This document shows positions 19,792-27,647 of a DNA stretch of 64,000 nucleotides, piece after piece. Origin of the DNA: Candidatus Nitrospira nitrosa (GTDB lineage: Bacteria > Nitrospirota > Nitrospiria > Nitrospirales > Nitrospiraceae); the NCBI RefSeq assembly GCF_001458735.1, contig NZ_CZQA01000012.1, positions 62,001-126,000 on the forward strand, given 5' to 3'. Within the stretch, counting starts at the first letter, position 1, and every line of letters begins with the position of its first letter. The position numbers and the translations under genes are program-made. The notes beneath the pieces are model-generated. The model saw nothing but the letters and a program-made list of their open reading frames with translations, was not told where the DNA came from and searched no databases.

Positions 19792-20108
19792 TCGTGCTCC
19801 TGCGTAAGTCCTTCGGCCATGGACCACTTACAACGTCAAACCCCTGACACGCCCAGACAAGGAACGATACGGCGCTGTGGAACGACCACGATTCTACAAC
19901 CCTCGACATGAGCCGACTATGATTTCGCAATGACCGTTGTGGAAGAGGATGGTTCGTGAAACACTGTTATGGTCGTCTTGCAGGCCTGATTGCTTTACGG
20001 GACAACCAGGAGAGACTCAAGGGGATAAATTGAAATCGCACCGGTCCGGAGCCGAACCGGCAACACACTCACCAGAACAGGCCAGACATACATCGATCTA
20101 CGCACAAA
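19792..20108 (-). other. Intergenic gap inside the exopolysaccharide locus
   Basis: No convincing gene is seen in this stretch. It separates the export genes from the repeat-unit genes. A terminator-like hairpin lies at 20041-20060 and weak promoter-like elements lie closer to the downstream gene, so this is the likeliest place for attenuation or an internal promoter. Confidence 0.5.
20041..20060 (-). terminator. Intra-operon hairpin, possible terminator
   Basis: On the minus strand CCGGTTCGG and CCGGACCGG pair with one G-T wobble to make a stem of about eight pairs with a four-base loop. It is followed by the T-rich stretch TGCGATTTCAATTT. It lies about 50 bases after the Wzc-type gene stop. 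It could be the site on which the NusG-like antiterminator at the head of the locus acts; that link is inference. Confidence 0.45.
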
Positions 20109-22436
20109 CTACCTCGCTACCGTCTCTTCAACGACTGGGTCGCCACCATATGGCATGCTGTACCCATATAAGTAGTGGGGAAGGCTATGCTCATCGACTC
20201 CGTTCAGCACCGCGTACTTCTCTCCCGTCAGTCCAAGCAGTGCAAACGCTTTCTGTACGACGTGCTGCGGAGACGAGCCCGCTTTGATGACCATCACCAC
20301 CTCATCGGCCAAGCTCACCAGACTCCCCATTGTGGCACTGGCCAGGACCGGGGGAGTATTGATGATGATATACTGAAACCGGGTACGTAGCTCGGGCAAG
20401 AGCTCCCTGAGCTGCTCAATTCTCCCCAACTCATTCAACTCGCCTCTTGACCGACCCACCGTCATAATGGAACACGACGCTTCGTCGACCATCGAGACAC
20501 ACTCCTCGATAGCCGCTCCTCCATCCAACAGATCCAACAGTCCCGCACGGGCCGATAGACTGACATAATGGTGAAGTGCTGGGCGGCGAAAATCACAGTC
20601 GATCAACAGCGTTTGTCTTCCAAGGTCCCGAGCGATCGTATATCCCAAATTTACAACCGTTGTTGTCTTGCCTTCACCTTCCAATGCACTGGTGATTTCA
20701 ATGACGGTCGACAGACGTTTCTCGATCGACAGGACCATTCTCGTCGCAGCCATACGATATTGCTCGGCCGCAATTGACCCTGGCTGCCACTTCGCAACCA
20801 GCCCCCCGTGTGGAACAGATTTAGTGGACGACGTACGAACCACACTATCGTTCTTGCTTGCCGACAATTCGGCACGTCTCTTCACCGGAACATGATCAGA
20901 CGTTGCCGTGAACAACGGCACCGTCGCCAATACCCGTACGCCAGGAATCTGCTCCAGATCCTCCCGACGCCGAAACGTCGGATTCACATGGTCAAGTCCA
21001 AACGCTAACACGGTACCCAACCCACATCCTCCCAACAACCCCGCCATCATAATCTGCAGATGATTGGGGCTCTCTGGTTTACTGGGAAGATTTGCCGGGT
21101 CGAGGATCCGAAACTGCTCTCCCTTCTGTCGCTTCTCCATATTGACGGCCACATGGGCGTTGAGTCGTTTATCCAGCAATGCTTGATAGTTTTTTCGTCT
21201 ATTTTCATAGTCTCGGACAAGAATCATGAGCTCTTGCTCACGTACCGGCGTCTGCTCAACACGTCGCTCCGTTTCCTTAATGAGCTGCAACAGTCTCTCG
21301 CGGCGACTCTTGAGCGAGGAAAGCTCCGTCAGCAGATCATTGCGTTGTGTCTTCAGTTCCCTGAGATAGATATAGAAGTCCGGGGGTAAGTCCTTCCGTC
21401 CCGTCGGCTCACTGTCCTGATTCACCACGGCAGCATCATCCACGAATGCAGTTCCGTACTTTTCCCCGAGTTGTTCTTTTAAACTGAGGATTTCCTGTTT
21501 TGTGTCCGTAATGTCGGGATACGTCTCCTTCCATTCGGCTCGGAGCGTGGTCAGCCGTTGCTCAAGTTGACGCAGCCTCGTGATCAGAGGATCGAGATCT
21601 TTTCGAATAAACTTAGGACCATCGGATTCCACACCCGGCGCGACGCTGGCCTGATATTCAGCAATCGACCGTTCCAGTGAACTGACCTTGTCGGTCCGGG
21701 AATGAAGCAAATCAGTCGCCGCACTCAATTCCATCTGAAGGCGATCGAGCGCTCTCAGATTGCCTTCAATCTGTTCGGGCAGAAGTCCCGCATATTTGGT
21801 TTTATACTGACTAATGGCTTGTTCTTGCCCCTCCAAAGCCTTCTTGGCATCTTCCAATTCTTGCTCCAGAAACGCGGAAACGCCTGTCACAAGCTGTTCC
21901 TTGTTCTTGAGATTCTCCTCGATGAACAATGACGCCAACTTTGCGGTCACCTTCATGGCCGTCATCGGATTTTCGTCCGCAAAGGATATGTTGACCGCCT
22001 CAACTGTCTGTTTTCTGAGGTCTGGAGATCGAACCATTTCTACCTTGATACCCTTACGCAACTTCTCAATGGCTGATTCAAGGCCGTCACGTTGAATGAG
22101 CCCTTCATACAGGCTGTGCTCCTCGAGAATCTGGCCGAGAAGCCCACGACTCATCACCTGTTGCTGAATCATCACCAGTCGCGCTTCAATGTTACCCACC
22201 CCAATACCTTTGACATACTCATCGGGAATCTTTTGATTCTCAATCAAAATTTCCGTACTCGAACGATAACTCTTCGGTAGTATGAGGCAAAGCCCCACAC
22301 CAACGGCAATGCCAGCAAGAATGGAGACGATCACTATCCATTTCCTTCGAACGATGATTCCCCAATATTCCTGCATCTTCACGGAAATCGGTTCAGCCTG
22401 CGCACCCGATCTCGCAGGTTGGATGGTTTTGTACAT
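20109..22436 (-). CDS. Wzc/GumC-type polysaccharide co-polymerase and BY-kinase
   Basis: About 775 residues. N-terminal Wzz region with a first membrane helix near residue 35 (IVIVSILAGIAVGVGLCL), a long coiled-coil middle (residues 160-420), and a second helix near 470 (IMMAGLLGGCGLGTVLAFG). The cytoplasmic ATPase domain follows: Walker A SALEGEGKTTTVVN, Walker A' LLIDCDFRRP. Walker B reads IIINTPP, with Asn where BY-kinases normally have Asp. The tail HYLYGYSMPYGG is a tyrosine cluster, the usual autophosphorylation site. It controls chain length and export of the polymer. The ATG at 22436 has GGAG six bases upstream; a start at 22442 would overlap the previous stop as ATGA. Confidence 0.9.
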   Translation of the reverse strand: MYKTIQPARSGAQAEPISVKMQEYWGIIVRRKWIVIVSILAGIAVGVGLCLILPKSYRSSTEILIENQKIPDEYVKGIGVGNIEARLVMIQQQVMSRGLLGQILEEHSLYEGLIQRDGLESAIEKLRKGIKVEMVRSPDLRKQTVEAVNISFADENPMTAMKVTAKLASLFIEENLKNKEQLVTGVSAFLEQELEDAKKALEGQEQAISQYKTKYAGLLPEQIEGNLRALDRLQMELSAATDLLHSRTDKVSSLERSIAEYQASVAPGVESDGPKFIRKDLDPLITRLRQLEQRLTTLRAEWKETYPDITDTKQEILSLKEQLGEKYGTAFVDDAAVVNQDSEPTGRKDLPPDFYIYLRELKTQRNDLLTELSSLKSRRERLLQLIKETERRVEQTPVREQELMILVRDYENRRKNYQALLDKRLNAHVAVNMEKRQKGEQFRILDPANLPSKPESPNHLQIMMAGLLGGCGLGTVLAFGLDHVNPTFRRREDLEQIPGVRVLATVPLFTATSDHVPVKRRAELSASKNDSVVRTSSTKSVPHGGLVAKWQPGSIAAEQYRMAATRMVLSIEKRLSTVIEITSALEGEGKTTTVVNLGYTIARDLGRQTLLIDCDFRRPALHHYVSLSARAGLLDLLDGGAAIEECVSMVDEASCSIMTVGRSRGELNELGRIEQLRELLPELRTRFQYIIINTPPVLASATMGSLVSLADEVVMVIKAGSSPQHVVQKAFALLGLTGEKYAVLNGVDEHSLPHYLYGYSMPYGGDPVVEETVAR

Positions 22437-22438
22437 AC

Positions 22439-23746
22439 TCATCTCCATTCGGCCAGCAAATTAAGCATGACCATGTTTCGGTTAAACTCGATGGCTTGTC
22501 CCGAGAATGCTCGTTGAAACTCGCTATGCGTGTAGCTGAGCGATGCCGTGAGGCTTGGTCCGATTTTATAGGTAACACTCGGTGTCACCGAATAGGACTC
22601 AAACCGCACAGCCGAACTGTCCGGTATGGATCGATTGATGGCATAGTTGGCACTCAGCGACAATGTAAAGGGCTCAGCCATCTGACGTGTCACCGCCCCT
22701 GTTACCACTTCGCTTACCAATGCTCCGGATACAAACAAAAAGCTGGGGCTGATGGCCCTCGAATAGGACACTCGTACGGTCGTATACACCCCCTGCCACT
22801 CCAACGACGCTCCACCTACTGGGTATATGCCGTTGCGTTGGCTCAACATGGAAAACCCTCCATGACCAATCACCTTTAGCTCTGGAGTAATGGATTTGGA
22901 CCAGCTCGCAATCGCTCCCTGGGTCGAGAAACCTCTATCTGGTCTATCAGGATCAGAAAAGGTTGCCCTTCTGTACTGATGAGAAAGCGAAATCGTATCA
23001 GCCGGCGACGGTCTCACAACGAACCCCGAAGTCAACGTTTGAAAATTCGTATTGATAAACTCCCCGCTTTGCACGAGTCCCGTTGGCGCAGCAAATGCTT
23101 TCCCGAATCGCAATCGACTATCCGTATACGTTGAGGAAACTCCGATATGTGGAAGAAAGAAATACGATGCCTCTACGCTGGCCATGTTTGAAAAAGAATT
23201 CGCACGTCTGGCCTGAAGCCCCTGCACAAACGTGTCGGAGATTTGATTGCCGCTTGTTGGGGCGGCAAATGCTGGTGGCTGTGGTGTGTAAAATATGCCG
23301 TTAGAGATATGCAACCCCAACCCAGGCAACAGTGCATTCATTGCATTATCTAAGTTGAGATCGACCATCCCATTCGCACCCACATAATTCAGCCCAGGGT
23401 TCTTGGCATAGACTTCACCCGTCGCTCCTCCTCTGACCCTCACCTCCACCCATGGGTTTTGATGAGCTACCGTTAGCTGAGGCGAAACCGTCGTCACGTA
23501 GTCTTCAAGACTCTGTCCTTTCACGAAAAAGACATTGCTATCGTACCGCTCGGCCAATCGAAGCGACGGAATAATTGTCGTCGCCGATTCACCCGTCGTT
23601 CTTCCCTCAGGCTCCGCGATCGCGCGCGTCTCTGCAGCCGGTACGGGAGAGTGTTGTGCATACCCCAGAGAGAAACCCACCAGCACCATTCCACAGGCAG
23701 TAGCCAGAGTGAAGCAACTTTTGAGCGCGTCTCGTGTCCATCCCAT
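22439..23746 (-). CDS. Outer-membrane beta-barrel protein of the exopolysaccharide locus
   Basis: 435 residues with a signal peptide (hydrophobic residues 10-29, cleavage near GYAQHS). The rest alternates short beta-strand-like segments rich in aromatic residues, such as TVRVSYSRAISPSFLFVSG and LTASLSYTHSEFQ, and ends MLNLLAEWR, as expected of a beta-barrel. Similar barrels sit beside Wza- and Wzc-type genes in exosortase-A-type loci and may form or support the export pore. It lies between the lipoprotein exporter (6-base gap) and the co-polymerase (overlap). Function beyond location is inference. Confidence 0.75.
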   Translation of the reverse strand: MGWTRDALKSCFTLATACGMVLVGFSLGYAQHSPVPAAETRAIAEPEGRTTGESATTIIPSLRLAERYDSNVFFVKGQSLEDYVTTVSPQLTVAHQNPWVEVRVRGGATGEVYAKNPGLNYVGANGMVDLNLDNAMNALLPGLGLHISNGIFYTPQPPAFAAPTSGNQISDTFVQGLQARRANSFSNMASVEASYFFLPHIGVSSTYTDSRLRFGKAFAAPTGLVQSGEFINTNFQTLTSGFVVRPSPADTISLSHQYRRATFSDPDRPDRGFSTQGAIASWSKSITPELKVIGHGGFSMLSQRNGIYPVGGASLEWQGVYTTVRVSYSRAISPSFLFVSGALVSEVVTGAVTRQMAEPFTLSLSANYAINRSIPDSSAVRFESYSVTPSVTYKIGPSLTASLSYTHSEFQRAFSGQAIEFNRNMVMLNLLAEWR

Positions 23747-23752
23747 GCCTCG

Positions 23753-24376
23753 TTACCACGCTCTAGTCGGTACCACCACAAGATCTCCTGTCTTCAGGAC
23801 AAAGTCTTTGATCACTCCATTTCCTGACATCAAGTCATCATACCGGGCAGGAATCGTGAAATCTTTGGAGACACCATCTTGACCAACGATCGTGCGCCGG
23901 ACTTGCATCTTGTTCTTTGCTGCATAGAGTGTGAACCCCCCCGCCATTGCGAGAGCTTGCAATACGGTTGCCTGAGACTTCAGCTGATACTTGCCCGGCT
24001 TTGCCACATCTCCCAGGACATATACATAGTAGCTATTGACCTCTCTGACCTTCACCGAGACCGACGGATTTTCCTTAAACTTCTTGAGCAATCCTGCAAT
24101 ATGACTTGCAAGTTCATCGGCCGTCCGACCGCTGGCATCCACATCTCCGATCAACGGAATTCCAATCTTTCCATCAGGCCTCACCACCACTTCCTTTTGG
24201 GTCAGTTCCTCGCTTTTCCACACCGCAATTTCGAGGATATCCTCAGGCCCCAAGAGAAATTGTTTCATGGTCGCACTATTGGCCTCAGTAACAATATCCG
24301 ACGATGGCAGTGATCCAGCACAAGCAACAAGCTCCAAGGCCATCACGAGGACCACCAAATGCCTCATAGATTTCAT
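23753..24376 (-). CDS. Polysaccharide export lipoprotein (Wza-like, SLBB domain)
   Basis: 207 residues from the ATG at 24376. The N-terminus is a lipoprotein signal with lipobox LVAC, Cys at residue 19. The poly-export domain follows (LGPEDILEIAVWKSEELTQ, VVVRPDGKIGIPLIGDV) and then one SLBB domain (YYVYVLGDVAKPGKYQL, ATVLQALAMAGGF). It is shorter than Wza, with only one SLBB repeat and no C-terminal amphipathic barrel helix. That suits a system in which the separate beta-barrel protein encoded next provides the outer-membrane part. Confidence 0.9.
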   Translation of the reverse strand: MKSMRHLVVLVMALELVACAGSLPSSDIVTEANSATMKQFLLGPEDILEIAVWKSEELTQKEVVVRPDGKIGIPLIGDVDASGRTADELASHIAGLLKKFKENPSVSVKVREVNSYYVYVLGDVAKPGKYQLKSQATVLQALAMAGGFTLYAAKNKMQVRRTIVGQDGVSKDFTIPARYDDLMSGNGVIKDFVLKTGDLVVVPTRAW

Positions 24377-24430
24377 GATCCCAATGACGTTCCCCTGTAT
24401 GTGATAGATCCCATCCGCAGTTTTCATACG

Positions 24431-24715
24431 CTAACAGTCTCCTTTGACATCTTTCATCAATGCCGCCCTGAGCGTGGCGTAATCGAGCGTCAGTTCGGCA
24501 AATCGCTGTCGTAATCGTCGATGTTCGATTTCCAGCGTCCGCAACCGTTCATTACCATCGACGCGTTGCCGGTTCCGCATCACATTCGCACGCCACCGAT
24601 ACAGCGTCCGCACGGATACCCCATGCTCACGAGAGACATCTCTGGCCTTGCACCCGGCATCAAGCTTGAGTAGTGCTTCCTTCTTCTGCTCTCGAGTCAA
24701 TGTGCACTTGGCCAT
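24431..24715 (-). CDS. Orphan IS3 OrfA-like helix-turn-helix protein
   Basis: 94 residues from the ATG at 24715 (a GTG at 24727 is also possible). An N-terminal helix-turn-helix (TREQKKEALLKLDAGCKARDVSREHGVSVRTLYRWRANV in two parts) is followed by a leucine-zipper-like helix (RLRTLEIEHRRLRQRFAEL). This is the layout of IS3/IS911 OrfA. No OrfB, no frameshift window and no terminal repeats are seen; the exporter gene starts right after. It may be an IS remnant or a DNA-binding protein taken over for control of the locus. The spacing (48 bases from the antiterminator gene) makes it look like an operon member. Confidence 0.65.
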   Translation of the reverse strand: MAKCTLTREQKKEALLKLDAGCKARDVSREHGVSVRTLYRWRANVMRNRQRVDGNERLRTLEIEHRRLRQRFAELTLDYATLRAALMKDVKGDC

Positions 24716-24776
24716 CTCGGCCACCACCAGGGTCTGTTCTAGTGCTAGCTAATAGTTCGCTACGGGGGTAAGAAAC

Positions 24777-25328
24777 TCACCGCATCGGCACAACCTCATC
24801 AGCTTCTATGTGAATCAGCGCAGCTTGCTGAATGAGTGTGGCGCGAATCACCAACCCATGATGCTTATTTGGTCTGACAAATTGGCCACGAAGTCCGGTG
24901 AGCGGCCCTCGCACAACTTCTACCCATGCACCTTCAATCAAGTAGTCACAGGGTTCTACCATCCGATCGACACAGGAGAGCCGCTGGAAAGCAGCAATTT
25001 CCTCATCAGGGATAGGCTCTGGTTTTGTGGGGCCAACTATTCTGGACACACCGGGTATCTGAAGGACATTCCGAATCCTGGCTACTGAAAAATTTGCGAA
25101 ACAGTACCCGCCGAAGAGCGGCACAGTCGTCAACATTTTCCGATCAGACCACTGACGGTATTGCCGACTCAACGGCAGCAATGGCTCCATCCCAGCTGCC
25201 GCTAACCGGTCGCGAACCTGTTTTTCATGACGAGCGCGGGTTTGAAGGGCATACCAGAGAGACTCGTCCCTTGGGATGACCCCTTCTTCTTGTTTCATCG
25301 ATTCCTGTCGCGAATTGAATGCGGACAT
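24777..25328 (-). CDS. NusG-like transcription antiterminator, UpxY/RfaH type
   Basis: About 183 residues from the ATG at 25328 (AGGG seven bases upstream; an ATG at 25298 with AGGA is an alternative). The NGN domain starts LWYALQTRARHEKQVRDRL and includes VPLFGGYCFANF. The C-terminal KOW motif reads RGPLTGLRGQFVR. Specialised NusG paralogues of this kind ride on RNA polymerase at the start of long capsule and exopolysaccharide operons and suppress termination. It is the first gene of a roughly 25-kb single-strand locus here, which matches that role. Confidence 0.9.
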   Translation of the reverse strand: MSAFNSRQESMKQEEGVIPRDESLWYALQTRARHEKQVRDRLAAAGMEPLLPLSRQYRQWSDRKMLTTVPLFGGYCFANFSVARIRNVLQIPGVSRIVGPTKPEPIPDEEIAAFQRLSCVDRMVEPCDYLIEGAWVEVVRGPLTGLRGQFVRPNKHHGLVIRATLIQQAALIHIEADEVVPMR

Positions 25329-25403
25329 AGCTTCGCCCTGTGAGTCCCATCCACCCCAAACCAATTTGACAGCTATACAGGGGCATCTGCCTCATGACCA
25401 TCG

Positions 25404-25434
25404 GACATATGTCTGGTTTATGTGCGATCACATA
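25404..25434. promoter_or_regulatory. Two short perfect palindromes upstream of the antiterminator
   Basis: GACATATGTC (25404-25413) and TATGTG-CGAT-CACATA (25419-25434) are perfect palindromes 5 bases apart, about 75-105 bases upstream of the antiterminator start. They have the look of dimeric regulator sites. The regulator is unknown, and the second does not have CRP or FNR spacing. Confidence 0.4.
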
Positions 25435-25607
25435 CTTCCCGCTAGCACGTTTGTCCTACTAAGCCTAATGCCTCGCTGAGCGGTGGGAGATAACTAACAC
25501 TCATGGGATGGAGGACATCTCTTCATCTGCTCACTCGACTCTCTAAACCTCAAGAAACAAGGACTTCTATCACCTGAATTGGATCAGAACGTGATTGCTA
25601 TACGCCA

Positions 25608-25634
25608 ATAAGTGTTTCATTGTGAAACACTTAT
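25608..25634. promoter_or_regulatory. Perfect 12-bp inverted repeat, likely operator
   Basis: ATAAGTGTTTCA, a TTG spacer and TGAAACACTTAT form a perfect inverted repeat 280 bases upstream of the antiterminator gene. There is no T-tract and no gene end nearby, so an operator or enhancer-type binding site is more likely than a terminator. Confidence 0.55.
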
Positions 25635-25748
25635 GACACGTGCCTCTCTCGACTTCTGAAATTGCCGATCCTCTTCAATGAAATATTTTTATTTTTAAAT
25701 TCAAATACCTATCAAGTAAATATTTAATTAGATCCGTTTGTACGCAAC

Positions 25749-25836
25749 TTAGATTCTGCTATCTAGTAATTCAGATCTGGCTATCTAGTAATTTAGATCT
25801 AGCGATCTAGTACTTTGGATCTGGCTATCTGGCAGG
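25749..25836. repeat. Four tandem 22-bp repeats, likely regulator-binding array
   Basis: Units start at 25749, 25771, 25793 and 25815, each exactly 22 bases, with the consensus TTAGATCTGGCTATCTAGTA plus two bases. Each unit holds two GATCT/ATCT-type half sites. The period of about two helical turns places all copies on one face of the DNA, as in cooperative activator arrays. They lie between the exopolysaccharide locus and a divergent NarL-type regulator, which is the obvious candidate to bind them. Confidence 0.8.
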
Positions 25837-26176
25837 CATTATGATAAAAAGCAAAATGCTCCACTCTAGCTCCTAGTGACAAAGCAAGGAGCTCAGATGT
25901 GGAATTCGAACGGCTTCGGATCACGCGCGGCTCAATTTCAATTGTCACAAGGTTCTCGGCTTGCTCAACTGGCAGATGCTCCGTATCTTGCAAATCTGCG
26001 CGCGTACAGAGCAAGAGGGCCCTTAGCTAGCATCTCAACGTTTTTCTGAAGAATTTGTAAATGCCGACCATCAACAGTGGCACATACGGCAATATCTGCT
26101 ACCGACATGATATAGGTATTTAATCTAGGTCCGCATGGGGCACCAAGCGGTTGACCAGAGTCGGGAGGGATGTATC

Positions 26177-26860
26177 ATGGCCATAAGCGCTGGTTCTTTC
26201 ACGAAGGTCGCCATTCTCAGCGGTCAGTCGCTTATCTGGGTAGGATTGCGGACGATTCTCGAGAGCACCCACAACTTCCGGATCGTAGGAACACCCATTC
26301 AACGCCTGACTGCCCCTGAGATTATTGCCGACTGTCAACCAGATGTCATCATTGTCGACACGGAAACTGAGCGGGATGCCATAGATGGAATCAAACAGCT
26401 CCGCGATTCCATCCCCCACAGCAAGATAATGCTATTGAGCGGATTTGAACAAAAAGATCCGGTACGCGAAGCACTTGAATACGGCATTGACGGAGTGATC
26501 CTCAAGATCCACCCACCCGCTGTTATTATTGCCGCAATCCAGGCGCTCTTCCCACCATCACATCGCTCTCCTGACACTGAAGACCATACGACAACCTATC
26601 GAGATTCCCCAAATCCTTTTGAGGCGCCGTTAAAACCAATCCTACGGCAAACAGGTTGGCCTGATGCATTGACGGAGCGCGAACGAGAAGTGATCGGACT
26701 TGTTAAACAAGGTCTATCTAACAAGGATATTGCCCACCAGTTATCTATTTCCGACAGCACCGTCCGACACCATCTGACAAACATTTTTGACAAGGTGGGT
26801 GTCCCAAATCGCCAGAAACTCATGGCACACGCTCATCAGCTTCACATCTCTCCCATCTAA
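26177..26860 (+). CDS. NarL/FixJ-family response regulator with atypical receiver
   Basis: 227 residues from the ATG at 26177 (GGGAGG eight bases upstream). The receiver domain has the phospho-acceptor Asp61 (VIIVDTETE) and Lys110 (GVILK). The acidic pair that normally binds Mg near residues 13-16 is replaced by ILSGQ. The C-terminal LuxR-type HTH is canonical (LTEREREVIGLVKQGLSNKDIA, then ISDSTVRHHLTNIF). No histidine kinase gene is adjacent. It may work without phosphorylation. Its divergent placement next to a repeat array and a large exopolysaccharide locus suggests it controls that locus. Confidence 0.85.
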   Translation: MAISAGSFTKVAILSGQSLIWVGLRTILESTHNFRIVGTPIQRLTAPEIIADCQPDVIIVDTETERDAIDGIKQLRDSIPHSKIMLLSGFEQKDPVREALEYGIDGVILKIHPPAVIIAAIQALFPPSHRSPDTEDHTTTYRDSPNPFEAPLKPILRQTGWPDALTEREREVIGLVKQGLSNKDIAHQLSISDSTVRHHLTNIFDKVGVPNRQKLMAHAHQLHISPI

Positions 26861-27029
26861 CAGCCCGCTATCACTTCATCAGTCCGTTCAACAGAGTCTT
26901 GCTCGTAACAGCGGGCCCGTAGTCAGCTGTAGCAGCGCCTTACCGGCCTGAACATGATGGCTTACAAAAGATGTGGAAGTCTGGGGTGTGACCTTGGTAT
27001 GATGCCGTCGCGTTCATCATCTGTACCGT

Positions 27030-27105
27030 GCCGAGGTAGCTCAGTTGGCAGAGCACAGCCCTGAAAAGGCTGGTGTCGACAGTTCGATTCTGTCCCTCGG
27101 CACCA
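27030..27105 (+). tRNA. tRNA-Phe (GAA), CCA encoded
   Basis: A 76-base cloverleaf. Acceptor arms are GCCGAGG and CCTCGGC. The D-arm is GCTCAGTTGGCAGAGC. The anticodon stem CAGCC/GGCTG encloses the loop CTGAAAA, giving anticodon GAA. The T-loop is TTCGATT. The 3' ACCA is encoded in the DNA. Confidence 0.97.
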
Positions 27106-27257
27106 CATTCCGCCTACCCGCTAGAATCATTTTTATTGGCATATCACAATCCATGTGGCGGCGGCACTTGCAGGAAACTCGCAGCTCCTCACCACGTCGC
27201 ATGAATCTGAGGCGGTTGAAAGAACTCTTGCGAGCTGTACGGAAACTGCTTTGAGGA

Positions 27258-27647
27258 TTATTTCTTCAACGCCCGGAGGTAAGCCAGGACTGCTCGACTC
27301 TCGTTTTCAGACAAGCGGCCTTTCCATGATGGCATATTAGGTTTGCCTTCATGAATTGTCTCCAGTAATAGCGCATCAGACTTGTTCTTAGTGGCAGGTC
27401 TCGTCAGATTGGCTGGGTCAGGCCCCAGTAACAGGTATCCGTCGCCTTTTCCCTCTGGCCCATGGCAACCAGCACAATGTTTGGAGAAAATCTTTCTCCC
27501 GTTGATCTGATCAACATTCGGCTGGCTCGTCTCCTTCGGCGCTGCTATCGCGAGCTGGCTGCCCACGATGATGGCTCCTACCGCAGCAACCATTTGAATG
27601 AGTACCTTCCACATAGCAAGACCGACCTTTTCTGATGAGTTATCCAT
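27258..27647 (-). CDS. Small secreted c-type cytochrome
   Basis: 129 residues, with a signal peptide (hydrophobic stretch before AIAAPKE) and one heme-binding motif, CAGCH, near residue 58. Distal ligand candidates are the methionines in KPNMPSWKG and nearby. Total length matches class I cytochromes c with a single heme. Its start overlaps the stop of the RND pump gene as TGATG; an internal ATG at 27614 is an alternative. It is probably periplasmic. Being the last gene of a metal-efflux operon is unusual, and the link with efflux is not explained by known family roles. Confidence 0.85.
   Translation of the reverse strand: MDNSSEKVGLAMWKVLIQMVAAVGAIIVGSQLAIAAPKETSQPNVDQINGRKIFSKHCAGCHGPEGKGDGYLLLGPDPANLTRPATKNKSDALLLETIHEGKPNMPSWKGRLSENESRAVLAYLRALKK

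Larger units (their letters stand above)
25329..26176. other. Long divergent control region of the exopolysaccharide locus
   Basis: About 850 bases without a convincing gene, between the leftward antiterminator gene and the rightward regulator. The middle part (25640-25760) is strongly A+T-rich compared with its surroundings. Short palindromes lie at 25404-25434, a 27-base inverted repeat at 25608-25634, four 22-base tandem repeats at 25749-25836, and a hairpin with 7-bp arms at 25868-25893 (AGCTCCT/AGGAGCT). The region probably holds the promoters for both transcripts. Confidence 0.7.

Noticed and set aside
1-25328. Exosortase gene expected beside this type of polysaccharide locus
   Set aside because: No multi-helix protein with exosortase Cys-Arg-His residues was found in the window, so the locus is described without it.
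25419-25434. TATGTG-CGAT-CACATA as a CRP site
   Set aside because: The half-site spacing is 4 bases between TGTG and CACA; CRP sites have 8 at this position.
25749-25836. Repeat array as a CRISPR
   Set aside because: The 22-base units are contiguous with no spacers, only four copies exist, and no cas-like gene is near.
25799-26014. 71-codon minus-strand frame in the control region
   Set aside because: It overlaps the repeat array, has no ribosome-binding site and no recognisable domain.
26078-26093. TGGCAC sequence as a sigma-54 promoter for the regulator
   Set aside because: GG and GC are separated by 8 bases, not 10, and the -12 part lacks the TTGC pattern.
27152-27254. 34-codon arginine-rich frame after the tRNA
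   Set aside because: No ribosome-binding site and low-complexity composition; it ends against the converging cytochrome gene.
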